Assembly: GCA_037349105.1 (NCBI GenBank)
Contig: JAYJMM010000096.1
Location: 148,481-212,480 of the forward strand
Length of the DNA: 64,000 nucleotides
Direction: 5' to 3'
Origin: Limnomonas spitsbergensis
Lineage: Eukaryota; Chlorophyta; Chlorophyceae; Chlamydomonadales
Shown here: positions 49,201-61,200 of the stretch, one piece after another
Numbering within the stretch: position 1 is the stretch's first letter
Layout of the letters: the number at the start of each line of letters is the position of its first letter
Notes under the pieces: model-generated
The model's input: only the letters and a program-made list of their open reading frames with translations
The model's database searches: none
What the model was told of the DNA's origin: nothing
Made by a program: the position numbers and the translations under genes

Positions 49201-52200
49201 CAGGAGGTCAGGAGGTCAGGAGGTCAGGAGGTCAGGAGGTCAGGTCAGGAGGTCAGGAGGTCAGGAGGTCAGGAGGTCAGGAGGTCAGGAGGACAGGAGG
49301 TCAGGAGGTCAGGAGGTCAGGAGGTCAGGAGGTCAGGAGGTCAGGAGGTCAGGAGGACAGGAGGTCAGGAGGTCAGGAGGACAGGAGGTCAGGAGGACAG
49401 GAGGTCAGGAGGACAGGAGGTCAGGAGGTCAGGAGGTCAGGAGGACAGGAGGTCAGGAGGACAGGAGGTCAGGAGGTCAGGAGGACAGGAGGTCAGGAGG
49501 TAAGGAGGTCAGGAGGTCAGGAGGTCAGGAGGTCAGGAGGTCAGGAGGTCAGGAGGTCAGGAGGTCATGAGGTCAGGAGGTCAGGAGGTCAGGAGGTCAG
49601 GAGGTCAGGAGGACAGGGGGTCAGGAGGTCAGGAGGTCAGGAGGACAGGAGGTCAGGAGGTCAGGAGGTCAGGAGGTCAGGAGGTCGGGAGGACAGGAGG
49701 TCAGGAGGTCAGGAGGTCAGGAGGTCAGGAGGTCAGGAGGTCAGGAGGTCAGGAGGTCAGGAGGTCAGGAGGTCAGGAGGTCAGGAGGACAGGAGGTCAG
49801 GAGGTCAGGAGGTCAGGAGGTCAGGAGGTCAGGAGGTCAGGAGGTCAGGAGGTCAGGAGGTCAGGAGGTCAGGAGGTCAGGAGGTCAGGAGGTCAGGAGG
49901 TCAGGAGGTCAGGAGGTCAGGAGGTCAGGAGGTCAGGAGGTCAGGAGGTCAGGAGGTCAGGAGGTCAGGAGGTCAGGAGGTCAGGAGGTCAGGAGGTCAG
50001 GAGGTCAGGAGGACAGGAGGTCAGGAGGTCAGGAGGTCAGGAGGTCAGGAGGTCAGGAGGTCAGGAGGTCAGGAGGTCAGGAGGTCAGGAGGTCAGGAGG
50101 ACAGGAGGTCAGTAGGTCAGTAGGTCAGGAGGTCAGGAGGTCAGGAGGTCAGGAGGTCAGGAGGTCAGGAGGTCAGGAGGTCAGGAGGTCAGGAGGTCAG
50201 GAGGTCAGGAGGTCAGGAGGTCAGGAGGTCAGGAGGTCAGGACTTATGTTCACGACCAGTGGTCAGGACCGCATCCTGATTCATCTAACGCACTGCCAGC
50301 TCGGCTCCTCATACCCCTTAGCCCCCCTCCCCACAATAACCGTGGCCTGTATGAGTGGATGAGGTAGTCTGCCGCTTTTCCCTGGTCCACATCCCCGTCT
50401 ACTACGGGAGTCCCAAGCCAGGGTCGCACCCCCCCGTCACCCCCCCCCCCCCATACTAACAGGGCCACATACCCCCCCTCCCTCTCCCCCTCATACTGAC
50501 CGTGGCGCGTATGAGCACTCTGTCTCCATTCCCCCCCCCCATCATAACCGTGGCCCAGAGGAGCTCCTCTGCCTCCTTCCCCCTGGTCCACTCATCGTGG
50601 TCCTGGTCAGCCCCTAACTAATTGAGCTCAACCACTGTTGGGGTGGCCCCCATACTAACCGTGCCTTGCATAAGCTCCTCATATATACCCCCCAGTACTC
50701 ACCATGGCCCGGATGAGCTAGTCTGCCTCTTTCCCCTGGTCCACATCCCCTTCTACTACAGAAGTCCCAAGCCAGGGTCGCACACAGCACACACACACAC
50801 CGCCCCCCAGTACTCACCGAGGCCTGGATGAGCTCCTCCGCCGCTTTCCCCTGGTCCACATCCCCTTCTACTACTGAAGTCCCAAGCAAGGGTCGCACAC
50901 AGCACACACACACACCGCCCCCCCAGTACTCACCGAGGCCTGGATGAGCTCCTCTGCCGCTCTCCCCTGGTCCACTGCGCGCTGCAGCCGGGCCACCTCC
51001 TTGTCTTTGGACTTGGTTGAGCCCTGCAGCTGAGTCACCTGGAGACAGTAATTGAGAATAAGAGTGACCAGAGTGAACTACAGTAGTGGTTGGTAGTGGT
51101 TGAGAGTGGTTAAGAGTGACTGTGAGTGGTTGAGAGTGACTGAGAGTGACTGAGAGTGACCAAGAGTGGTTGAGAGTGACCAATAAGGGTTGCCAGCATT
51201 GAGAGTGACATTGGGTGAAGGGTTGTCAAATACTGCAACCGGGCCACCTCATTGCCCTTGGACCTGACAGAGCCCTGTAGCTGAACCACTTGGAGACAAT
51301 AATTGAGCTTGAATAAGAGTGACAAGAGTGAACTCAGGCAAAAGGTAACGCAATACGGAGCAAACCAAGGCAGCACAAACACGGATTAAACTGAAACAAG
51401 CTCAGAAAACGGGAACGGGAGGAAAACGGGAGGAAACGGGAGAAAGCTGAAACAAGCACTTGATGTGGAAACGTCGACCAGAGGGCAACAGGCAGGACAA
51501 CCGAAAACAGAACAAGAAGGCCAAGGGGGGAAAGGGTGATTGTGAGTGATTGTCAGTGACTGTGGGTGGTTGATAGGGATTTGAGTGATTCTGAGTAATG
51601 TAGAGTGATTATGAGTGACCTTGTGACCGTGAGTAATTTGAAGTAATGGATAGTGGAAGAGGTCGGTTGAGAGTGATGGAGGGTGATGGAGACTTGGGAG
51701 AGTCCTCATGACCAACCTTGGCTCTTGCTGCCGCGGCCTCCGCTTCACTCTGCATGGCCCTCCGCTCCGCCGCCTGGCGGCCCAGCTCCGCCTCCTTGAC
51801 CAAGAGCTGCAACACATACAGGCAGTACAATGTGAGTGCAGGGCAGGCCGTAGATCATAAGTGGGGGACAGGCATTACAGTATGCGTGCTGTAGATTATG
51901 AATGTAGTATACAGGGTAGGCAGTACAGTATGCGTGCTGTAGATTATGAATGTAGTATACAGGGTAGGCAGTACAGTATGCGTGCTGTAGATTATGAATG
52001 TAGTATACAGGGTAGGCAGTACAGTATGCGTGCTGTAGATTATGAATGTAGTATACAGGGTAGGCAGTACAGTATGCGTGCTGTAGATTATGAATGTAGT
52101 ATACAGGGTAGGCAGTACAGTATGCGTGCTGTAGATTATGAATGTAGTATACAGGGTAGGCAGTACAGTATGCGTGCTGTAGATTATGAATGTAGTATAC

Positions 52201-55200
52201 AGGGTAGGCAGTACAGTATGCGTGCTGTAGATTATGAATGTAGTATACAGGGTAGGCAGTGCAGTATGCGTGCTGTAGATTATGAATGTAGTAAGGAAAG
52301 TGTATCGTGAAAGCATGTTCCAGGGTTTAGGGCCAATTGCAGAGGCAGCGTGCATGTTCCAGGGTTAAGGGCCACTTGCAGAGGCAGCGTGCATGTTCCA
52401 GGGTTAAGGGCCAATTGCAGAGGCAGCGTGCATGTTCTAGGGTTAAGGGCCACTTGCAGAGGCAGCGTGCATGTTCCAGGGTTAAGGGCCACTTGCAGAG
52501 GCAGCGTGCATGTTCCAGGGTTAAGGGCCACTTGCAGAGGCAGCGTGCATGGTCTAGGGATTAGGGCCACTTGCAGAGGCAGCGTGCATGGTCTAGGGAT
52601 TAGGGCCACTTGCAGAGGCAGCGTGCATGGTCTAGGGTTAAGGGCCACTTGCAGAGGCAGCGTGCATGGTCTAGGGATTAGGGCCAATTGCAGAGGCAGC
52701 GTGCATGGTCTAGGGATTAGGGCCACTTGCAGAGGCAGCGTGCATGGTCTAGGGATTAGGGCCACTTGCAGAGGCAGCGTGCATGGTCTAGGGATTAGGG
52801 CCAATTGCAGAGGCAGCGTGCATGGTCTAGGGATTAGGGCCACTTGCAGAGGCAGCGTGCATGGTCTAGGGATTAGGGCCAATTGCAGAGGCAGCGTGCA
52901 TGGTCTAGGGTTAAGGGCCACTTGCAGAGGCAGCGTGCATGGTCTAGGGATTAGGGCCAATTGCAGAGGCAGCGTGCATGGTCTAGGGATTAGGGCCAAT
53001 TGCAGAGGCAGCGTGCATGGTCTAGGGATTAGGGCCAATTGCAGAGGCAGCGTGCATGGTCTAGGGATTAGGGCCAATTGCAGAGGCAGCGTGCATGGTC
53101 TAGGGATTAGGGCCAATTGCAGAGGCAGCGTGCATGGTCTAGGGATTAGGGCCACTTGCAGAGGCAGCGTGCATGGTCTAGGGATTAGGGCCAATTGCAG
53201 AGGCAGCGTGCATGGTCTAGGGTTAAGGGCCACTTGCAGAGGCAGCGTGCATGGTCTAGGGATTAGGGCCAATTGCAGAGGCAGCGTGCATGGTCTAGGG
53301 ATTAGGGCCAATTGCAGAGGCAGCGTGCATGGTCTAGGGATTAGGGCCAATTGCAGAGGCAGCGTGCATGGTCTAGGGTTAAGGGCTAAGCCCTGGAGCA
53401 GCCTTAACGGTTAGAGTTTTGGGTTTAGGTTTTAGCTCAGGGTTCGCGTTCATGGCTAGGGTGTATGGCTCATGGTGTCACGCAGTTCTCGTTATGTATA
53501 TCATGTGCAGTACCTGTACTGCCTCCTGCGCCTTAGAGGCTTTGTCTACGTCCCTCTCCTTGGTTCTAAGGCTTGCCGTGAGAAGCGTGCATTGGGAGCG
53601 AAGGTCGACCAGCTGGGCCTTGAGGTCCCTAAGCGTACCATAAACAATAACATGTTGTTAGCTGAGAGGCCTGCCCACCAGAATGAGTAAGGTGTGAGAA
53701 GTGAGGAGTGAGGAGCGTGCAATGGGAGCGAAGGTCGACCAGCTGGGCTTTGAGCTCCCTGGCAGGCAAAAGGAAAAAATGCATACAAAACGGCAAGTTG
53801 TTAGCTGGAGGCATGCCCACAATAATGTGTGAGGTTTGAGAAGTGAGGTGTGGGAAGTGAGGTGTGAGAAGTATGGTGTGGGAAGTAAGGTATGGGAAGT
53901 GAGGTGTGGGAAGTAAGGTGTGGGAAGAAAGGTGTGGGAAGTGAGGTGTGGGATGTAGGGTGTGAGAAGTGAGGAGTGGGTAATGGTAGTGAAGGTCCAC
54001 CAGCTGGGACCACCTTGCGCTCCCTGACAGACAAAAGGAATCAACACACATGGAATCATTATGATGTCATCAGCTAAGTGGCATGCACACATGAACACTT
54101 GGGCGAGAAATGTCAGTCTCTTGTTGCGTCATACCAGCCTTGACATAAAGAGAGAAGAATAATTGCCTTCAACACACATGACGAAGTGTAACGAGACTAT
54201 GATCTCTCACCTGGCTGCATCCTCAGTGCCCAACAGAGAGGCCGCCGCCTCATACTCCGCTGAGCGGAACACCTCCACCTGCTTACCCAGCCGCTCCACC
54301 TCCTTCTCCTGGGCCGCCAGTGCAGCCTCGGCAGACGCGGCACGCGTGCGCTGCGCGCCGGCGGCAGCGTCGGCCGCGCGGGCGGCCTCCTCGGCACGCA
54401 GGCGCGCCGACTCGGCCGCGCGGCAGGCGGCGCGGCCGCCTTCGGCGGCCGTCGCCGCCCGCTCAGCGTCCCGCTCGCCGGCGCGAACCGCGCCCTCTAG
54501 CGCTGCGGCGTGCTGCTTGGCAGCGGACAGCTCAGCAGCGGTCTGCCGCGCGGCGTCGTCGGCAGCCAGGCGGGCGGCGGCGGCCTCCGCCAGCCCGGCC
54601 CCTGCCCGCTCGACCTCTTTGCGCAGCCGCTCCAATTCCTTCTCTCTGACTTTGATCGACGACTCCAGCTGCACGCTGCGCTGCTTGGCAGAGGTAAGAT
54701 CGCCTGGTAGCAGGGAAAGCGCTCACGCTTAGCACAACTTTCAGGACATCTTCTACTTTCACCCCCCCAGGGTTGAGCCTTTCGGTCTGAACCCGGTTTT
54801 AGGTCTGGGTTCGGGTCCTACAGGATAAAGCCTTAATCCAGATCCAACGCCAGGTCACGTGTGCTAATTCCAGTGACATGTTTTGGAAACCTGTATTTTC
54901 CTAAATCTGGGTGACGTAGTAATAGGTATAAACCCTCACCCTGAATCCAGCAAAAAGCAGGCGGGCACCTTCCAGATCCAAGGTTAAGGGCCATGTTCAG
55001 ATCAACGTTCATAACACAGTTCCAAGGTTATAGGCCATGTTCAGATCTATGTTCATAAACATGGATCCATCACCAGATCTAGGATCCAGCAAGCACCTAT
55101 CAGAATCACAGCCTTAGATCCCAGCCTTAGATCTCAGACCCAAATATCCGTACCTCCAACCGGGATCTGGATCTGGATCTGGATCTGGATCCAGTTTTGG

Positions 55201-58200
55201 ATGCATGGCTGGATCCAGCGCCTGGCACATTCCGCGCACCTTCCAGCTTCCGAGCCGTGTCCTCTGCCTTCCCCTGACGGGCCTCAGCTGCCGCCTCCGC
55301 AGCTCTCGCTGCCTCCACCTACGCATACAGGTCCATGACATTGCGTGTTCAGGGTTGAGGAGCAGGGTTGATACATAGGGTTGAGGTTATAAGTGAATGT
55401 CCAGGGTCAAAACCCTGGCGGGCCTCAGCTGCCACCTCTGCAGCTTGTGCTGCCGCCACCTGCGCACCCTGGTTGTGTGCATAGGGTTTAGGACCAAGGG
55501 TGCATAGGGTTAAGGGTTAAGGTTGCATATGTCTTAGTGTTTAGGGTTTAGGGTTTAGGGCTAAGGGTGCATATGCTTTAGGGTGTAGGGTGCGTAAGGT
55601 TTAGGGTTCAGCTTTAGGGACATCTCCTGTAGCTTTAGATCCCCCCTCCGTAGCTCGTCCACCTGCGCACCGGGGGTGTGTGCACAGAGTTTAGGGTTTA
55701 GGGTGTGTTGGATTCAGGGTTAAGGGTGCATATGGCTTAGGGTTTAGCTTGCACATGGTTTAGGGTTTAGAGTGCGTAGGGTTTAGGGTTCAGCTTCAAG
55801 GACATCTACCGGAACTTCAGACGCTACCTCTGCAGCTCGTGCCGCCTCCAACTGTGCACAAGAGTTGATGGTCATGGGCTATATGATAGGGTTTAAGGCT
55901 GAGGAGTACGGTGTAAGTTTTTGATCCAGGTTTTGGGATAATACCCAGGTTTTGGGATAATACCCAGGTTTTGGGATAATACCCAGGTTTTGGGATAATA
56001 CCCAGGTTTTGGGATACTGTACCCAGGTTTTGGGATAATACCCAGGTTTTGGGATAATACCCAGGTTTTGGGATAATACCCAGGTTTTGGGATACTGTAC
56101 CCAGGTTTTGGGATAATACCCAGGTTTTGGGATAATACCCAGGTTTTGGGATAATACCCAGGTTTTGGGATACTGAACCCAGGTTTGGGATAATACCCAG
56201 GTTTTGGGATACTATACCCAGGTTTTGGGATACTGAACCCAGGGTTTGGGATAATACCCAGGTTTTGGGATAATACCCAGGTTTTGGGATACTATACCCA
56301 GGTTTTGGGATACTGTACCCAGGTTTTGGGATAATACCCAGGTTTGGGATAATACCCAGGTTTTGGGATACTATACCCAGGTTTTGGGATACTGAACCCA
56401 GGGTTTGGGATAATGCCCAGGTTTTGGGATAATACCCAGGTTTTGGGATACTATACCCAGGTTTTGGGATACTGAACCCAGGGTTTGGGATAATGCCCAG
56501 GTTTTGGGATACTATACCCAGGTTTTGGGATACTGAACCCAGGGTTTGGGATAATGCCCAGGTTTTGGGATACTATACCCAGGTTTGGGATAATACCCAG
56601 GTCGAATGCCCTGAAAGACCTCAGCTTCCGCCTCTGTGCCCTAAACCCTTAACCCGTGTGCGCAGGTGGCTTGCGCCGCCTCCACCTGCACACATGGGTT
56701 TAGGGTTTAGGGTTCAGGGTCAGAGTGCAGGTTCAGAGTGTAGGCCAAGGGTTTGGGTGATGGATTTAGGGTAAATATATCGGGTTTGCGCCCCCCCTCC
56801 CCACCTGTCGCAGCAGTTGCTCAGCCTCGCGGTCTTTGGCCTTCAGACTGCCCTCCAGCGCGACCGAGCGTTGAGCAACAGCGGAAAGATCCCGATCCAG
56901 CTGGCGGAAGGCCTCCTCGGCCTGAGTAGGGTCAAGGGTTTAGGGTTTAGGGTTGAGGGCGTGGGTTAAGGGTTGGGTAGGGAGAAAAAAACAAGACACA
57001 GAAGAGCCTTGCGTTGAGCGACAGCGAAGAGATCCCGATCCAGCTGGCGGATGGCCTCCTCGGCCTGAGTAGGGTTTAGGGTTTATAATTAAGGGTTAAG
57101 GGCGTGGGTTAAGGGTTGGGTGGGGAGAAACAAATTATGAAACAAGAGTCTGCGTTGAGGGACTGAATACAACTCCCGACCCTGCTTGCGAAGGGCCTCC
57201 TCGGCCTGGCAGAAATATAAATAAACAAAAACAAAGTGGAAACAATGTTGTGCGATGAGCAATAGAGCCCGAACCTGCTGGCGAAGGGCTGCCCGGCATG
57301 GGTAGTTAAACAACGAAAAAATAGTCTGCGTTGAGGGACTGCATTCAAATCCCGATCCAGCTATGGAGAAACCCACACACTCAATCCCATACAAACCTGT
57401 TTCTTCCTGGCCATATCCTCCACCCCCACACTCTTGCTCCGGTCAGCCAGCTGCGCCATCCTCCCCTCCCTCCCTCCCACACACAACACACACTCAATCC
57501 CATACATACCTGCTTGCTCCTGGTCGTCTCCTCTGCTCCCGCGCTCTTGCTCCAATCTGCCAGCTGCTCCCTCCCCCCCCGTCCCCTCCCTCCCCCCACA
57601 CACACTCAATGCCATACAAGCTTGCTTGCTCCTGGCCGACTCCTCTACCCCCGCGCTCTTGCTCCGGTCAGCCAGCTGCGCCATCCGCACCTCCCCTCCC
57701 CTTCCACACACACAACACACACACTCAGTCCCATACAAACCTGCTTGTTCCTGGCCGACTCCTCCGCCCCCACACTCTTGCTACGGTCAGCCAACCGCGC
57801 CATCCGCCCGATCTCCGCGTCCTTGGCCTTGAATCCCCCCTCCAACATCAGCAGCCGCTGCCTCGTCGCCGCCAGGTCAGCATCCAGGCGGCAGGCCAGC
57901 TCCTCGGCCTGTACTGCCTGCACCGAGGCCTCATGCTCCGCAGCTCTGTACTGATCCACCTGGCAGCGGTACAAGGGCGGTACACAGTTTTGTGTGACTG
58001 TACTGGTGAACTGACGCCTGTTAATCGGCCACCTTGTACAGATCTACCTGCCGGCAGTACAAGGGCTGTACACGAATACATGCAGTACAGGTGCATTCAC
58101 GATGGTACCGCATGCTCTTCGACAATGTACTGCTCCACCTGTATGCGGTACATGTTGCAGTGCATCCCTCCCCACCTACCTGCTTCTGCAGCTTCTCCAT

Positions 58201-61200
58201 CGCTTTGACGCGGCCTCGCCCCATCTGCTCCAGGAGGAGGGCATGCTGCTTGGCCACAGACAACTCCGCTCCCAGCTGCCGTACTGCCTCCTCAGCCTAC
58301 GGAGGTCAGATGCAGTACATACAGTTCAATATGATCAGAGGAATGAAATGAGGCCCAGCTATCTCACTGCCTCCTCAGCCTACGGAGGCAAGTGCAGCAC
58401 ACAGCCAGATACGATTCAAATTCAAATTCAAATTCAAATAAGATCGCAGAGATGAGGGGTATAATGATTTAAACCGGCATCTGCCACAGGGCCAAGATAA
58501 CATTTTCTGCTCCCAGCTGCCTCACCGCCTCCTCAACCTATGAGGTCAGGGGCAGCACATACAGTTCGAATAGGATCGAGGAAATGAAGTGATGCCTAGC
58601 TGCCTCACTGCCTCCTCAGCCAACGGAGGCAGGTTCAGGACACAGCCACACTCGTTTCCAAGATAATCACAATGTTTAGGTGTATAATGATGTCAACATG
58701 CATCTCCAAGGGGGCCAAGATAATATTTGTTTCCACAGCTGCTGCACCGCCTTCTCAGTCCATGACAATGGGTCAGTACATGTTCCAAGTTTGTTCCAAA
58801 CTCCAAAGTAAATGTTCCAATCATGTCCCTATTAAATGTCCCAAGTAGATATCCCAATCCCCCCCCACCTCACCTTCTGCCCTGCTAACGTCCCAATGCC
58901 CCCCTCCTGGCTCCTGCCCTGCCCAGCCCGCCCCCCCCCTCCTGCACTGTACCTGCAGCCTTGCTGATGCCGCAGAGAAATCTGCCCCCTGCCCCCTCCC
59001 TCTCCCCCCCCCTGCCCTCTACCTGCCCTGCCCCGCCCCGCTCCCCCCTGACCAGTGCCTGCCCCGAACCTGCAGCCTTGCTAATGCCGCAGCGTACTCC
59101 GCCCCCTTCCCAACTCCGCTAGAGTCTCAACCCACCTGCCCCACCCCGTCCAGCCCCCCCCCCCCCCCTGCCTGTACCTGCAGCCTTGCTGATGCCGCAG
59201 CGTACTCCGCCCCCTTCGCCATCCTGCCCCCCACCCCTGCCCCGCTTACGTCCCAATCCTCCTTCCATTCCCTACCGTGCCCCGTACCGCCCCGCACCTG
59301 CAGCCTGGCTGATGCCGCAGCGTACTCCGCCCCCTGCCCCCCTCCCTCTCCCCCCTCCCCTGCCCTGTACCTGCCCCACGGTGTACTCCGCCCCCTGTCC
59401 CCCTCCCTCTCCCCCCTCCCCTGCCCTGTACCTGCCCCGAGATGTACTCCGCCCCCTGCCCCCCTCCCTCTCCCCCCTCCCCTGCCCTGTACCTGCCCCG
59501 CAGTGTACTCCGCCCCCTGCCCCCCTCCCTCTCCCCCCTCCCCTGCCCTGTACCTGCCCCACAGTGTACTCCGCCCCCTGCCCCCCTCCCTCTCCCCCCT
59601 CCCCTGCCCTGTACCTGCCCCGCGATGTACTCCGCCCCCTGCCCCCCTCCCTCTCCCCCCTCCCCTGCCCTGTACCTGCCCCGCGATGTACTCCGCCCCC
59701 TGCCCCCCTCCCACCCCCCTCCCCTGCCCTGTACCTGCCCCGCAGTGTACTCCGCCCCCTGCCCCCCTCCCTCTCCCCCCTCCCCTGCCCTGTACCTGCC
59801 CCACGGTGTACTCCGCCCCCTGCCCACCTCCCTCTCCCCCCTCCCCTGCCCTGTACCTGCCCCGCGATGTACTCCGCCCCCTGCCCCCCTTCCTTTTCCC
59901 CCCTCCCCTGCCCTGTACCTGCCCCACAGTGTATTCCGCCCCCTGCCCCCCTCCCTCTCCCCCCTCCCCTGCCCTGTACCTGCCCCACGGTGTACTCCGC
60001 CCCCTGCCCACCTCCCTCTCCCCCCTCCCCTGCCCTGTACCTGCCCCGCGATGTACTCCGCCCCCTGCCCCCCTTCCTTTTCCCCCCTCCCCTGCCCTGT
60101 ACCTGCCCCGCAGTGTATTCCGCCCCCTGCCCCCCTCCCTCTCCCCCCTCCCCTGCCCTGTACATGCCCCACGGTGTACTCCGCCCCCTGCCTACCTCCC
60201 TCTCCCCCCTCCCCTGCCCTGTACCTGCCCCGCGATGTACTCCGCCCCCTGCCCCCCTTACTTTTCCCCCCTCCCCTGCCCTGTACCTGCCCCGCAGTGT
60301 ACTCCGCCCCCTGCCCCCCTCCCTCTCCTCCCTCCCCTGCCCTGTACCTGCCCAGCAGTGTACTCCGCCCCCTGCCCCCCTCCCTCTCCCCCCTCCCCTG
60401 CCCTGTACCTGCCCCGCGATGTACTCCGCCCCCTGCCCCCCTCCCACCCCCCTCCCCTGCCCTGTACCTGCCCCGCGATGTACTCCGCCCCCTGCCCCCC
60501 TCCCTCTCCCCCCTCCCCTGCCCTGTACCTGCCCCGCGATGTACTCCGCCCCCTGCCCCCCTCCCACCCCCCTCCCCTGCCCTGTACCTGCCCCGCAGTG
60601 TACTCCGCCCCCTGCCCCCCTCCCTCTCCCCCCTCCCCTGCCCTGTACCTGCCCAGCAGTGTACTCCGCCCCCTGCCCCCCTCCCTCTCCCCCCTCCCCT
60701 GCCCTGTACCTGCCCCACGGTGTACTCCGCCCCCTGCCCCCCTCCCTCTCCCCCCTACCCTGCCCTGTACCTGCCCTGCGATGTACTCCGCCCCCTGCCC
60801 CCCTCCCACCCCCCTCCCCTGCCCTGTACCTGCCCCACGGTGTACTCCGCCCCCTGCCCCCCTCCCTCTCCCCCCTCCCCTGCCCTGTACCTGCCCAGCA
60901 GTGTACTCCGCCCCCTGCCCCCCTCCCTCTCCCCCCTCCCCTGCCCTGTACCTGCCCCACGGTGTACTCCGCCCCCTGCCCCCCTCCCTCTCCCCCCTCC
61001 CCTGCCCTGTACCTGCCCCGCGATGTACTCCGCCCCCTGCCCCCCTCCCACCCCCCTCCCCTGCCCTGTACCTGCCCCACGGTGTACTCCGCCCCCTGCC
61101 CCCCTCCCTCTGCCCCCTCCCCTGCCCTGTACCTGCCCCGCAGTGTACTCCGCCCCCTGCCCCCCTCCCACCCCCCTCCCCTGCCCTGTACCTGCCCCAC

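Noticed and set aside
48357..50115. RRSGGQEV open frames of up to 401 codons
   Set aside because: Product of the 8-bp repeat; no start context, splice sites or family resemblance.
55240..55318. Alternative exon 7 end at 55229 (donor AAT|GTGCCA)
   Set aside because: It gives a multiple of three but breaks the phase with exon 8, whose first two bases are needed to complete Gly after GGAAG|GTGCGC.
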